From NCBI RefSeq assembly GCF_003946695.1, contig NZ_RHOX01000006.1, positions 45,314 to 109,313 on the forward strand: a stretch of DNA of 64,000 nucleotides, written 5' to 3'. The notes beneath the pieces were generated by a model. The model had not been told where the DNA came from, did not search any database, and saw only the letters and a program-made list of their open reading frames with translations. The stretch is from Lapidilactobacillus bayanensis. Its GTDB lineage: Bacteria; Bacillota; Bacilli; Lactobacillales; Lactobacillaceae. Position 1 is the stretch's first letter. Each line of letters opens with the position of its first letter. The position numbers and the translations under genes are program-made. Positions 17,780-26,280 of this stretch are shown here, one piece after another.

Positions 17780-18091
17780 ATGTACGCAATTATTAAAACT
17801 GGTGGTAAACAATATAAAGTTGAAGCTGGCGAAGCTGTTTATGTAGAAAAGCTTGATGTAGAAGCTGGCGAAAAGGTAACTTTTGATGAAGTTATTTTAA
17901 TCGGTGGTGAAGGAACAACGACTGTTGGCGCACCAACAGTCAACGGTGCTACTGTTGTTGGTACTGTTGAAAAACAAGGTCGCGAAAAGAAAGTTGTTAC
18001 TTACAAGTACAAGCCTAAGAAACATCAACATCAAAAGAAGGGTCATCGTCAACCATACACTAAGGTTGTCATTGACACTATCAATGCTTAA
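17780..18091 (+). CDS. rplU: Ribosomal protein bL21
   Basis: A 103-residue large-subunit protein that binds 23S rRNA. It begins with the signature [18 protein letters not shown] and ends with the conserved basic region [28 protein letters not shown] precedes the ATG at a good distance. A leader with hairpins lies upstream, in line with autogenous control. The next gene, rpmA, starts only 23 bp downstream; in most Firmicutes a small protease gene, prp (ysxB), lies between the two, and there is no room for it here. Confidence 0.96.
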   Translation: MYAIIKTGGKQYKVEAGEAVYVEKLDVEAGEKVTFDEVILIGGEGTTTVGAPTVNGATVVGTVEKQGREKKVVTYKYKPKKHQHQKKGHRQPYTKVVIDTINA

Positions 18092-18114
18092 TTAGCTAAC
18101 GGAGGTGCATCGCA

Positions 18115-18405
18115 ATGGAAATGCATAATTTACAATTCTTCTCTCACCATAAAGGTGGCGGTTCCAGTGCGAACGGTCGTAACTCTGCAGGTCGTCGTTT
18201 AGGTGCTAAGCGTGCCGATGGCCAAACTGTTACTGCTGGTTCAATTCTCTACCGTCAACGTGGCACTAAGATTCATCCAGGTGTGAACGTTGGTCGTGGT
18301 GGCGATGATACATTATTTGCCTTAACTGATGGCGTCGTTAAATTCGAACGTCTTGGTAAAGATCGCAAACAAGTATCTGTTATGCCAGTCGCTCAAGAAG
18401 CGTAA
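18115..18405 (+). CDS. rpmA: Ribosomal protein bL27 with cleavable N-terminal extension
   Basis: A 96-residue protein whose mature N-terminus reaches the peptidyl-transferase centre. It begins [21 protein letters not shown]. The NLQFF motif is the recognition site at which Firmicutes L27 is cut by the cysteine protease Prp, exposing the short glycine-rich tail needed for translation. A GGAGGTG site precedes the ATG at 18115, so the extension is probably translated. The prp gene is not in this operon, so the protease must be encoded elsewhere or replaced. A terminator follows at once. Confidence 0.95.
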   Translation: MEMHNLQFFSHHKGGGSSANGRNSAGRRLGAKRADGQTVTAGSILYRQRGTKIHPGVNVGRGGDDTLFALTDGVVKFERLGKDRKQVSVMPVAQEA

Positions 18406-18416
18406 TTCATGTTAAT

Positions 18417-18452
18417 AAAAGCCTAACCAGAATAATCTGGCTAGGCTTTTTT
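18417..18452 (+). terminator. Terminator after rpmA
   Basis: AAAAGCCTA-A-CCAGA pairs with TCTGG-C-TAGGCTTTT, followed by a T-run. Confidence 0.92.
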
Positions 18453-18494
18453 GGTGGTTTATTTTTGAGGCAATAGCTGTGGCTAATCTGGCGG

Positions 18495-19439
18495 TTACAT
18501 AAATCTGAAAAAATTACTCTGATGATTTCGCTGAGTAGAGATTAAGCCGTCTTTAATAGCAGTCCAATTTTCAAGCTGATGATTAAGCTGGAAATGCCGC
18601 AAATAGTTCAGTGTTTCCGCAAATAATTGATTGGCTTCATCAATTTGATTTTCATAAAGTTTAATCCAACCACGCATAAAAGGCATGATGATTTTGAGGT
18701 AAACTTTTTGGGCCATCTCCAGATTGGGTTGGGTGAGATAATTTTCCAGCAAGTGGTAGACATGAGTGGCTGCAGGGCAGTCGCTTAAGCCAACTAGGAC
18801 TGAAATTGCGGTGAGATAGCAATAAACGATATCCGTTTCATGCCCGGGAATTTTTTGAAAACGCACCGTTTTGTTCTTAAGATTGTCAACTAGCTGTCTA
18901 ATTTGCATGGGTGGTAAAGTCATCATGGCATCCATGAAAAGGCGGACTTCATAAACGCCCCAACTGTCAACATTAAATAAATATTGGCTGATCGAGATCG
19001 GGTAATCACCGGATTTGAGAGACTCACGGGGATCAGGATAACGGTGCTGCCATTGGGCAATTTGGAGATAATGATCCAGCCGCAAATCATAGTGTTGTTG
19101 CAGCTGTTTCTGGAGTTTGGTTAACTTTGAGTCAATGGCTTTTAGATCTGGAGAGCGCTGCTTTTTTGAGAGTAAGTAGCCGACTGACCTCAACTTTTCG
19201 ACGGCAGCTATCTTTTGTTCGACAGTCGTAAGCAGTGTACCTTTACGTTCAATCTGAAATTCTGCGAAACTGACATTGATCTTTTCCAATAAATGTTCGA
19301 AGCGATCGACCGAAATATTGGTTTGATCATGTTCAAACATTGAGATAAACGAAATTGAATTCAGTTCATCGGCAACTTGTTTAAGGGTTAAGCCTTTATT
19401 TTTTCGCAGTCGTTTAAATGTTGCACCGTATGTTTCCAA
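18495..19439 (-). CDS. Rgg/MutR-family transcriptional regulator
   Basis: A 314-residue protein with an XRE-type helix-turn-helix at about residues 1-60 (YGATFKRLRKNKGLTLKQVA) and a long all-helical C-terminal region, the layout of Rgg-type regulators that bind short peptides or other ligands through TPR-like repeats. I chose the TTG start (encoding METYGATF) at 19439 because AAAGGAGG lies upstream at proper spacing; the frame extends to 19475 without one. Its promoter (TTGAAA, 17 bp, TATCAT on the minus strand) has its -35 box inside the palindrome at 19497-19520, so autoregulation is likely. The divergent ABC transporter is the probable target. No pheromone gene was found nearby. Confidence 0.85.
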   Translation of the reverse strand: METYGATFKRLRKNKGLTLKQVADELNSISFISMFEHDQTNISVDRFEHLLEKINVSFAEFQIERKGTLLTTVEQKIAAVEKLRSVGYLLSKKQRSPDLKAIDSKLTKLQKQLQQHYDLRLDHYLQIAQWQHRYPDPRESLKSGDYPISISQYLFNVDSWGVYEVRLFMDAMMTLPPMQIRQLVDNLKNKTVRFQKIPGHETDIVYCYLTAISVLVGLSDCPAATHVYHLLENYLTQPNLEMAQKVYLKIIMPFMRGWIKLYENQIDEANQLFAETLNYLRHFQLNHQLENWTAIKDGLISTQRNHQSNFFRFM

Positions 19440-19477
19440 GCTAGCGACCTCCTTTACCGTAACTTTAAGATACATCC

Positions 19478-19506
19478 ATGATAAGCATCATCAGCTATTA
19501 TTTCAA
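19478..19506 (-). promoter_or_regulatory. Promoter of the Rgg-like gene
   Basis: Read on the minus strand: TTGAAA (19506-19501) and TATCAT (19483-19478), 17 bp apart. The -35 hexamer lies inside the palindrome at 19497-19520. Confidence 0.7.
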
Positions 19507-19520
19507 TATATTGAAATAAT
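19497..19520. promoter_or_regulatory. Perfect 24-bp palindrome, candidate Rgg operator
   Basis: ATTATTTCAATA is followed by its exact reverse complement. It lies between the divergent Rgg-like and ABC genes. It covers the -35 box of the regulator and sits about 49 bp before the likely start site of the ABC gene, a suitable position for an activator. Binding by the adjacent regulator is inferred. Confidence 0.7.
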
Positions 19521-19577
19521 GAGTCGCGTGCAACAACTTCATTCGTATACTGGTCAAAAAGCAAAGAGGTTGATCAA

Positions 19578-21194
19578 ATGAATGTAAAAAAATATTTATG
19601 GCAAGAAAAACGTTTGACAGGAATCACGATATTTTTTATTGTGGTGACTATTTTATGTCAAACTTTGGTGACGGTTATTTTAAATCGCGTGTTGGATTCA
19701 TTAATTCAAGGAAAGTCGCATCAGTTTGTTTTTTGGTTTAGTTTTGACGTGATTTTTTCGCTTGGTTATTTCAGTTGGTCACGCTGGTCTGATTATCGTC
19801 AGAGTAAAGCGGTTGAGACTTTGAATTATGATTTACGATGCGATTTGGCGCGGGGGATTAGTCATTTTGATGATCAAAAGTTTCATCAGTATAGTGTTGG
19901 TCAATTGACCTCATGGCTGAATAATGATATTGAACAGATTAAGCAGAAAGGGTTCGTCAATTTTTTTGAGATGATCATGTATGGCTGTGGGGTGATCTTT
20001 CCACTAGTTACACTGAGCATGTATCATTGGACGCTGACAGTGACGACACTCGTTTTTGCAATACTGATGGTGATTTTGCCGCCACAAATTAAGAAGTTGA
20101 TTGAAACTGGTTCCAAAAAAGTAACCGAAGCTAATGAACGCTTTGTTAATCAGGTGACCAATGTTTTATCGGGTTTTGATACTTTGCTGGCCTTCAAACG
20201 GCGTGGTGAAATTTCGCAACGGCTGAATCGGCAGTCAGTTGAAGTGCGCGAGGCCAATTTAGCATATGCTCGTAAAGAAGTGGCAGTCGATGCTTTGACC
20301 TATTCGCTCAGTTTGTTCGGCCAGTTTGCCATCATTGGGCTGACCAGTTGGTTAGTATTGGGACATCAACTTTCGGCGGGCTCATATTTAGCAACGGGTC
20401 AATTAGCGGGAATTATGTTTACTTCGTTCTCGCGACTAGCTAGCTTATTAGTGGTCCGCAAGGCTGTGACACCAATTTTTGCTAAATATCAAGATTTAAA
20501 CTATGAAACACCAGTCGCAGAATCTGAGTTTGCTGCTGATGCACAACCGCAAGTTGTTTTACATGATTTTGGGCTGACCGATGCTAAACATCATCAATGG
20601 TTGCAGAATGTTTCAGGTAATTATCACGATCATCAAAAGATTGCCGTCAGTGGTCCCAGCGGTTCTGGAAAATCGACGTTGTTGCGGGGGATTGCGCAGA
20701 TTATCAGTCCTAAACAGAGCCATGGTCAATTAGAGTGGTTGCCACAAGTCCCCGTTTCTCAAGACAGTACGGGCAATAATTACGCATTATATGTACCGCA
20801 GTCGGCTTATATTTTTAACGATACGATTCGTTACAATCTGACGCTAGGACGTGATGTTAGTGATGATTTATTGCAGCAAGTTTTGGTACGGGTTGATCTG
20901 GTTGAAACCATCGCACAGTTGCCAGATGGTCTGGAGACGGTGATTAGTACGAGCGGCGCTGATTTGTCAGGTGGTCAAAGGCAACGACTAGCGTTAGCCA
21001 GAGCTTTATTGGTTCAAGCGCCGGTTTTGTTATTTGACGAAAGTACAGTCAACGTCGATGCCAAAACGGCCTTAACGATTGAACAGACAATCTTAACTGA
21101 TCCCAACGAAATGGTCTTTTTCGTTTCTCATAATCAACGTCCGGAATTGCAAAAATATTTTGATCAAACAATCGACTTGCAGATTGCGGAATAG
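19578..21194 (+). CDS. ABC exporter, fused permease and ATPase
   Basis: A 538-residue half-transporter. The N-terminal membrane domain (about residues 1-310) has roughly six helices. The ATPase domain has Walker A GPSGSGKST near residue 359, the signature LSGGQRQR near 463, Walker B LLFDES near 483 and the switch histidine in SHNQ. The exporter type is clear and there is no N-terminal C39 peptidase domain, so it is not a classic bacteriocin processor. A possible -10 TATACT lies at 19546-19551 with no good -35 element, as expected if activated by the divergent Rgg-like regulator. AGAGG precedes the ATG. The substrate is unknown; a peptide, drug or lipid are all possible. Confidence 0.88.
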   Translation: MNVKKYLWQEKRLTGITIFFIVVTILCQTLVTVILNRVLDSLIQGKSHQFVFWFSFDVIFSLGYFSWSRWSDYRQSKAVETLNYDLRCDLARGISHFDDQKFHQYSVGQLTSWLNNDIEQIKQKGFVNFFEMIMYGCGVIFPLVTLSMYHWTLTVTTLVFAILMVILPPQIKKLIETGSKKVTEANERFVNQVTNVLSGFDTLLAFKRRGEISQRLNRQSVEVREANLAYARKEVAVDALTYSLSLFGQFAIIGLTSWLVLGHQLSAGSYLATGQLAGIMFTSFSRLASLLVVRKAVTPIFAKYQDLNYETPVAESEFAADAQPQVVLHDFGLTDAKHHQWLQNVSGNYHDHQKIAVSGPSGSGKSTLLRGIAQIISPKQSHGQLEWLPQVPVSQDSTGNNYALYVPQSAYIFNDTIRYNLTLGRDVSDDLLQQVLVRVDLVETIAQLPDGLETVISTSGADLSGGQRQRLALARALLVQAPVLLFDESTVNVDAKTALTIEQTILTDPNEMVFFVSHNQRPELQKYFDQTIDLQIAE

Positions 21195-21222
21195 GAGTGT
21201 GATTGGGTTGTAAATGGTAAGT

Positions 21223-21720
21223 CCTAGAACTGTTATCGTCGCTGTTCTACGTGCCTCCAGAAAATACGCTGGTGGAACGCTGTGGGCTCGACTTTAAGCC
21301 AATCTACGATTGTCTTAAAGCTCGGCCTTGTCATAAGTGATAAATCGCAAACGACAATTTCACAGCTGACCGCGATTTCCCTCCGGCACTGACTAAAGAG
21401 ATGTGTTGGTGTGATTTAACAGTAAATTTGTGCTTCTAAAAATTGGAAGGTATTCAACCACTCGTCAATTCAGCGCTTGCGCAAAGGTTGCCCACTCGCT
21501 AGTTTAGTGGCGGCGAAGAAACACCGCTCAGTAGTGACATTAATGTTGGCAATTTATTGCTTACATTAAGGCTCGTATTTGAGACGATTTGTCCTGCAAT
21601 CGGCTCAAATCGACGCCCACTACGTTCCAGCGCAAAGTATTTCTTCGCGGCCACGATATCCACTATGCCTAATTTGCAACTTTGCGTCATGCGTGAAGAA
21701 ACTCATACTAGAATTTATAA
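21223..21720 (+). repeat. Family-1 structured repeat, copy 3 (most diverged)
   Basis: This follows the ABC gene. It keeps the architecture while changing many stems: GTGGCGGCGAAGAAAC faces TTTCTTCGCGGCCAC in place of the AT-rich stem of the other copies, and TTTGAGACGATT faces AATCGGCTCAAA in place of CTTGGAGACGATTT with AAATCGGCTTCAAG. The outer terminal repeat and closing stem are partly decayed (CAACTTTGCGTCATGCG). Confidence 0.87.
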
Positions 21721-21721
21721 T

Positions 21722-21757
21722 TAGAAAGAGTGAGAACAAAATTCTAGCTCTTTTTTA
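21722..21757 (+). terminator. Probable terminator
   Basis: AAAGAG-T-GAGAA pairs with TTCTA-G-CTCTTT, followed by a T-run, just after the family-1 element. Confidence 0.6.
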
Positions 21758-21778
21758 GTTGGTGCTTTTTGGATCCTA

Positions 21779-22018
21779 ATCTGAAACGTGCTGCAACAAC
21801 TGACTGCGCATAATTTAAGCGTGCCTCTCTCTGTGCTTGCACACAGCAATCTTCCCGTTTAAATTAAGGCAGTCAACCCGTTGTTCTCTACACTATTGAA
21901 ACGCGCAAAAGGCAACTGATGGTGAGTAATTTAATTGAAAATCTTGCTGCGTTAACACGCATCAATCTTTCCAATTAAATTAATACCATCAACACGTTGC
22001 TTTTTGCACTCTGATTTG
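21779..22018 (+). repeat. Family-2 palindromic units, two copies
   Basis: Two units of about 120 bp upstream of the M24B peptidase gene. In the first, TAATTTAAGCG pairs with CGTTTAAATTA around the hairpin TGTGCTTGCACA; in the second, TAATTTAATTG pairs with CAATTAAATTA around GCGTTAACACGC. The border sequences GAAACGTGC and GCACTCTGATTT are conserved. About 90 bp of AT-rich sequence then leads to the gene. Confidence 0.85.
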
Positions 22019-22108
22019 GACTTGCGGGGATTGGAAATGTGGCTTAGAATATGGCTTAAATTCGTTTGAATTTTAATTTTCCAAAAATTGTGAAATGAAA
22101 GTGTGTAA

Positions 22109-23176
22109 ATGATGACAAGACTTGCAAATTTGAGAACAAAAATAGCTCAGGAAAAAATTCCGGCAATTTTAATTACGGATACGCGCAATGTGACCTATTT
22201 GAGCGGTTTTACTGGCGATGAGAGTGTTTTGTTAGTTAACGCGGATCAGGCTTATTTTATTACGGATTCTCGCTACACTGAACAAGCTGCCCAGCAGGTG
22301 CAGGATTTTGAAATTGTCGAACATCACAAAGGCGTTTTTGTTGAAGCACAGAAATTAGCAGCTGCTGTTGGAATGCAGACGGTAGGCTTTGAAGCAACGC
22401 ATTTGAATTACGCGGAATTTCAAAGCTTAACGAAACTGTTCGGCTCAATTCAACTCGTTGCAACGAACGGTGTGGTCGAACAATTACGCGAAGTGAAAGA
22501 TGCTGGTGAAATTAAATTACTGAAACAAGCCATTAAGATTACTGATGACTGCTTCGATTTTCTGTTAGGTTTTGTCAAACCGGGCATGACCGAATTGGCG
22601 GTTGCCACGGAGATGGAATATTTCATGCGCAAACATGGTGCTTCTGGTTCGTCCTTTACAACTATTGTGGCTTCTGGATATCGTTCCGCTTGGCCACATG
22701 GAACGGCTAGTGATAAAAAAATTCAAACTGGTGAATTAGTCACCTTCGATTTTGGCTGTTACTACCATGGATACACGTCAGACATGACACGGACGATTGC
22801 TGTTGGCGATCCGGGTGCTGAAGCTAAAAAGATTTATCAGATTGTTTTGGATGCAAATAAAAGAGTCGTTGAAGCAAGCAAGCCTGGCGCTACTGGCGGC
22901 TTAATCAACGATGTCGCTCACAATTATGTGAAGTCTCAAGGCTATAGCTTCGGTCACGGCACGGGTCATGGGATTGGTCTCGATATTCATGAAGGCCCTG
23001 GCGCTTGGGGAATTTATAATGCCCAGCCATTAGTTGCCGGTAATGTGGTAACCGACGAGCCAGGAATTTACGTTGAAAATCTTGGCGGTGTACGAATTGA
23101 AGATGATTTGTTAATTACCGCAGATGGTTGTGAGGTTTTGACACACGCGCCGGAAGATGAATTAATTATTTTGTAA
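22109..23176 (+). CDS. yqhT: Xaa-Pro aminopeptidase/dipeptidase, M24B family
   Basis: A 355-residue cytoplasmic metallopeptidase of the pita-bread fold. All five metal ligands are visible: two Asp in VTFDFGCYYHGYTSDMTRT, His in GTGHGIGLDIHE, Glu in VVTDEPGIYVE and Glu in GGVRIEDDLLIT. The N-terminal creatinase-like domain (residues 1-125) starts with ILITDTRNVTYLSGFTG. Whether it acts as an aminopeptidase (PepP) or a dipeptidase (PepQ) cannot be decided from these motifs. Its place upstream of efp matches Bacillus yqhT, whose products may act on proline-containing peptides. Two ATGs in tandem (22109, 22112) share a weak ribosome binding site. Confidence 0.9.
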   Translation: MMTRLANLRTKIAQEKIPAILITDTRNVTYLSGFTGDESVLLVNADQAYFITDSRYTEQAAQQVQDFEIVEHHKGVFVEAQKLAAAVGMQTVGFEATHLNYAEFQSLTKLFGSIQLVATNGVVEQLREVKDAGEIKLLKQAIKITDDCFDFLLGFVKPGMTELAVATEMEYFMRKHGASGSSFTTIVASGYRSAWPHGTASDKKIQTGELVTFDFGCYYHGYTSDMTRTIAVGDPGAEAKKIYQIVLDANKRVVEASKPGATGGLINDVAHNYVKSQGYSFGHGTGHGIGLDIHEGPGAWGIYNAQPLVAGNVVTDEPGIYVENLGGVRIEDDLLITADGCEVLTHAPEDELIIL

Positions 23177-23180
23177 TGGT

Positions 23181-23664
23181 TCTGATTTAAAATGTGCGAA
23201 AAACAACTGTCGGAAGTGACTTTAAGCGTGAATCTCCTTGCGTTGACACGCAATGATCTTCCCGTTTAAATTCATGTCGCCAACCCGTTGCCTTTCGCGC
23301 TCTGATTTAAAATGTGCGCAAAGCAACTGATGGCAAGTAGTTTAAACGTGAATCTCACTGCGTTGACACGCAGCAATCTTCTCGCTTAAATTAATGCCAT
23401 CAACCCGTTGCTTTTCGCGCTCTGATTTAAAACGTGCTCAAAGCAACTGATGGCAAGTAATTTAAGCGTGAATCTCACTGCGTTAACACGCAGCAATCTT
23501 CTCGTTTAGATTAATGCCATCAACCCGTTGTTTTTCGCGCTCTGATCTTGAAACGTGCTCAAAGCAACTGGCGGAAGTGAATTTAAGCGTGAAGCTCCTT
23601 GCGTTAGCACGCAATGATTTTCCCGTTTAAATTCATACCGCCAACCCGTTGCTTTTCGCACTCT
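23181..23664 (+). repeat. Family-2 array, four tandem 120-bp units
   Basis: The border TCTGATTT recurs at 23181, 23301, 23421 and 23541, a period of exactly 120 bp for three intervals. Each unit folds on itself. In unit 3, AAGCAAC pairs with GTTGCTT-like sequence, GATGGCA with TGCCATC, TAATTTAAGCG with CGTTTAGATTA, and TGCGT with ACGCA. In units 1 and 4 the second stem is GGCGACA- or GGCGGTA-type with matching changes on the other side. An internal loop carrying TGAATCT and AATCTTC is conserved. The array separates the peptidase gene from efp. Confidence 0.92.
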
Positions 23665-23698
23665 TTTTGCTTTCTCCGTGATTTTTCCGAGGTAAATC

Positions 23699-23707
23699 TG
23701 TTATAAT
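23699..23707 (+). promoter_or_regulatory. Promoter upstream of efp
   Basis: An extended -10 element TG-T-TATAAT lies about 130 bp before efp. A second possible promoter, TTGCAT (23778-23783) and TATAGT (23802-23807) with 18-bp spacing, is closer to the gene. Confidence 0.55.
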
Positions 23708-23837
23708 TAGAAGTAGTTTGGTGTAATTTGGCTAAATTTTGTCATCGCCGCTTTGTTGCGCAACACTCAGACGCTGCTTGCATTCCAGTATACTGGCTTG
23801 ATATAGTAGACATAACGAAAATAAGTGAGGCATAAAT

Positions 23838-24401
23838 ATGATTTCAGTAAACAACTTCAAAAACGGCTTGACCATTCAAGTTGATGGTGATTTATGGCGT
23901 GTTGTGGAATTCCAACATGTTAAACCCGGTAAGGGGAGTGCATTCGTTCGAAGCAAGTTAAAGAATTTACGTACTGGCGCTGTTCAAGAAAAGACCTTCC
24001 GCGCAACTGAAAAAGTTGAAAAGGCACAGATTGATAGTAAACAAATGCAATATTTATATGCTGACGGTTCTAATTACGTCTTCATGGATACCAATACTTA
24101 CGAACAGCTTGAATTACCTGGTGAAGAAATTCAAGATGAACTGAAGTATTTGAAAGAGAACATGGTCGTTGGTGTGCAGATGCATGGTACCGAGACATTA
24201 GGAATTGATATGCCTAACACTGTCGACTTAACTGTTACTGACACTGAAGCAGGTATCCGTGGGGACACATCTTCCGGTGGTAGCAAACCTGCAACAATGG
24301 AAACTGGCTTAGTTGTTCAAGTACCATTCTTCATCAATGCAGGCGATGTTTTAACAATTAATACCCAAGACGGTACTTACATCTCAAGAGCAAAGAACTA
24401 G
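23838..24401 (+). CDS. efp: Elongation factor P
   Basis: A 187-residue three-domain beta-barrel protein that relieves ribosomes stalled at polyproline stretches by binding between the P and E sites. The tip loop [19 protein letters not shown] lies near residues 29-47, with the lysine that is post-translationally modified in many Firmicutes. The OB-fold domains II and III follow, ending [25 protein letters not shown] precedes the ATG. It heads a run of closely spaced genes (yqhY, nusB) as in Bacillus. Confidence 0.96.
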   Translation: MISVNNFKNGLTIQVDGDLWRVVEFQHVKPGKGSAFVRSKLKNLRTGAVQEKTFRATEKVEKAQIDSKQMQYLYADGSNYVFMDTNTYEQLELPGEEIQDELKYLKENMVVGVQMHGTETLGIDMPNTVDLTVTDTEAGIRGDTSSGGSKPATMETGLVVQVPFFINAGDVLTINTQDGTYISRAKN

Positions 24402-24412
24402 GAGATTATCAG

Positions 24413-24865
24413 ATGGCTGAAGAACAAAATATTTTGTTAACAAAAAGTGATAATCAAGCAGGTACGATTCAAATTGCGCCTGAAGTTTTAGAAGTTATTC
24501 TTGGTATCGCTGCGCAACAAGTTGACGGCGTTTTGGAAATGCGGGGAAACTTGACTAATAGCATTAATACCTTACTTGGCCGGCAAGATCATGGCCGTGG
24601 GGTTGAGCTATCTGTTGACGGCAATCAAATCAACGCAGATGTTTATGTTTATTTGAATTATGGCGTCTCTGTTCCTAAGGTTGCTTTAGATATGCAGAAA
24701 GTTTTAAAGGAACAACTCTATTACATGACTGACCTCGAATTAAATGAAGTTAATATTCATGTTAATGGCATTATTCCCGCCAAGGAAGAAAAGATTGATA
24801 CTGACGCATTTTTTGCTGATGCGATTACTGATCAAAAAAATGAAAATGAAGCAGCAGGTGAATAG
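24413..24865 (+). CDS. yqhY: Asp23/Gls24 family protein YqhY
   Basis: A 150-residue protein of the Asp23/Gls24 family. The core runs about residues 16-115, starting GTIQIAPEVLEVILGIAAQQVDGVLEM, and the C-terminus is an acidic tail. In Bacillus, YqhY loss raises acetyl-CoA carboxylase activity, suggesting a role in lipid homeostasis; other family members act in envelope stress. The gene follows efp by 11 bp and precedes nusB by 3 bp, the conserved Firmicutes order. A second family member, YloU, is encoded at 45146. No membrane segment or catalytic motif is visible. Confidence 0.88.
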   Translation: MAEEQNILLTKSDNQAGTIQIAPEVLEVILGIAAQQVDGVLEMRGNLTNSINTLLGRQDHGRGVELSVDGNQINADVYVYLNYGVSVPKVALDMQKVLKEQLYYMTDLELNEVNIHVNGIIPAKEEKIDTDAFFADAITDQKNENEAAGE

Positions 24866-24868
24866 CGC

Positions 24869-25321
24869 ATGTTAGATCGCCATCAGGCAAGAAGTGCGGC
24901 TTTTCAAACGTTGTTTATGTTAGAGAGCAGTTCGGATTTAACACCGGATCTTGCCATCAGCGAAGTTTTGACAACCACGCAGAATAAGACCGATGATCAA
25001 CCGATTCAACTCGATTTAAACGATCCTAATCAGGTTTATTTACAACAACTTGTGCATGGTGTTGTTGAGCGGCAGACAGAATTAGATCAAGCATTAACGC
25101 CAAAGTTAAAGGGCGGTTGGACGTTGAAGCGTCTTTCTAAAACAGATCTTTTAATTTTGCGCTTAGGACTTTTTGAAATTGAAAATGCTGCGGTTCCACA
25201 GGCAGTTGCAATCAATGAAGCCATTCAATTGGCCAAAGAGTTCAGCGATGATCAGTCTGCTAAGTTTATCAACGGTGTTTTGGCCAAGTTTATTGAGAAT
25301 GGTTCAGATCACAAATCATAA
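24869..25321 (+). CDS. nusB: Transcription antitermination factor NusB
   Basis: A 150-residue all-helical protein that binds boxA RNA with NusE (S10) to prevent early termination in rRNA operons. It opens with HQARSAAFQTLFMLE, and the C-terminal signature AVNEAIQLAK-like and FINGVLAKF are present. It starts 3 bp after yqhY, so translation is coupled. A terminator-like structure lies between nusB and folD, and folD has its own ribosome binding site. Confidence 0.94.
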   Translation: MLDRHQARSAAFQTLFMLESSSDLTPDLAISEVLTTTQNKTDDQPIQLDLNDPNQVYLQQLVHGVVERQTELDQALTPKLKGGWTLKRLSKTDLLILRLGLFEIENAAVPQAVAINEAIQLAKEFSDDQSAKFINGVLAKFIENGSDHKS

Positions 25322-25324
25322 CAT

Positions 25325-25393
25325 TAAAACTGCCACTGTTTGGTTCGTGCAGATCTTTTCAGGTTTGCAGTGCTAATGAGGCAGTTTTTTTAT
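25325..25393 (+). terminator. Branched terminator between nusB and folD
   Basis: AAAACTGCC at the left pairs with GGCAGTTTT at the right across about 50 nt, with inner CACTG and CAGTG pairing, then a T-run. A folate riboswitch was considered and not supported. Confidence 0.7.
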
Positions 25394-25432
25394 GGCGTGC
25401 TTTTTAAGTTCAGAAATAAAGAGGTAATGATA

Positions 25433-26275
25433 ATGACAACAATTCTAGATGGCAAGGCTGTTGCCAAAAAATGGCGGGCAGCCACTAAAACACGGGTCGA
25501 ACAACTCTTAGCAAGTCGTCATATTGTTCCTACCTTAGCAGTAGTTTTAGTTGGTGAGGATCCAGCCAGTCAGATTTATGTTCGCAACAAAATTAAAATG
25601 GCGCAGCGCGTTGGCATCCGTTCAATTAATCAGACTTTACCAGCAACTGCGACTCAGGCCGAAGTTTTGGCAGTGGTTGCTGAACTAAATGCTGATCCAG
25701 AGGTGGATGGCATCTTAGTTCAATTACCGTTGCCAGATCAAATTAGCGAAGAGACTGTTCTATTGGCCGTTGATCCACATAAGGATGTGGATGGGTTTCA
25801 TCCTTTTAATTTAGGTAAGTTGTGGAGCGGTCAACCTGAATTAGTTCCAGCTACTGCAGCGGGAATCATGCATTTGTTAGCCGAATATCAACTTGATGTT
25901 GACGGTAAAAATGTTTTAATCATTGGCCGTAGCTTAATCGTCGGCCGGCCATTAGCTGGTTTGTTTTTAGCCGCCAACGCAACTGTGACAATTGCTCATT
26001 CACACACGCAAAATATTCAAACACTTGCACAACAAGCTGATATTATTGTAGCAGCAATCGGGCAAGCAAATTTCGTGACGGCTGATCTGGTTAAGCCGGG
26101 TGCTGTGGTAATTGATGTGGGAACGAATCGAATTAACGGTCACTTAGTCGGCGACGTTGATTATGAGTTGGTTGCAGAAAAAGCTGATTTCATTACGCCG
26201 GTTCCAGGTGGCGTTGGTCCAATGACGATTGCCGCTTTATTGAGTCAAACGACAGATCTTGCAGAAAAAAGGTGA
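25433..26275 (+). CDS. folD: Bifunctional methylene-THF dehydrogenase/methenyl-THF cyclohydrolase
   Basis: A 280-residue cytoplasmic enzyme that interconverts 5,10-methylene-, methenyl- and 10-formyl-THF using NADP. Key blocks: YVRNKIKMAQRVGI with the catalytic Lys, DGILVQLPLP with the Gln of the Lys-Gln pair, DVDGFHPFNLG, the Rossmann signature IIGRSLIVGRPLAGL, and GGVGPMTIAALL near the end. I chose ATG 25433 because GAGG lies 8 bp upstream; ATG 25427 is too close to that site and the longer frame starts inside the terminator. It overlaps or abuts xseA. Confidence 0.94.
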   Translation: MTTILDGKAVAKKWRAATKTRVEQLLASRHIVPTLAVVLVGEDPASQIYVRNKIKMAQRVGIRSINQTLPATATQAEVLAVVAELNADPEVDGILVQLPLPDQISEETVLLAVDPHKDVDGFHPFNLGKLWSGQPELVPATAAGIMHLLAEYQLDVDGKNVLIIGRSLIVGRPLAGLFLAANATVTIAHSHTQNIQTLAQQADIIVAAIGQANFVTADLVKPGAVVIDVGTNRINGHLVGDVDYELVAEKADFITPVPGGVGPMTIAALLSQTTDLAEKR

Positions 26276-26280
26276 TTTTA

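Noticed and set aside
23181..23664. CRISPR array
   Set aside because: The 120-bp units are palindromic along their whole length, with no short direct repeat separated by unique spacers and no cas genes nearby.
25325..25393. Tetrahydrofolate riboswitch before folD
   Set aside because: The structure lies in the right place but closes as a simple branched terminator with AAAACTGCC/GGCAGTTTT arms; I see no THF-aptamer motifs.
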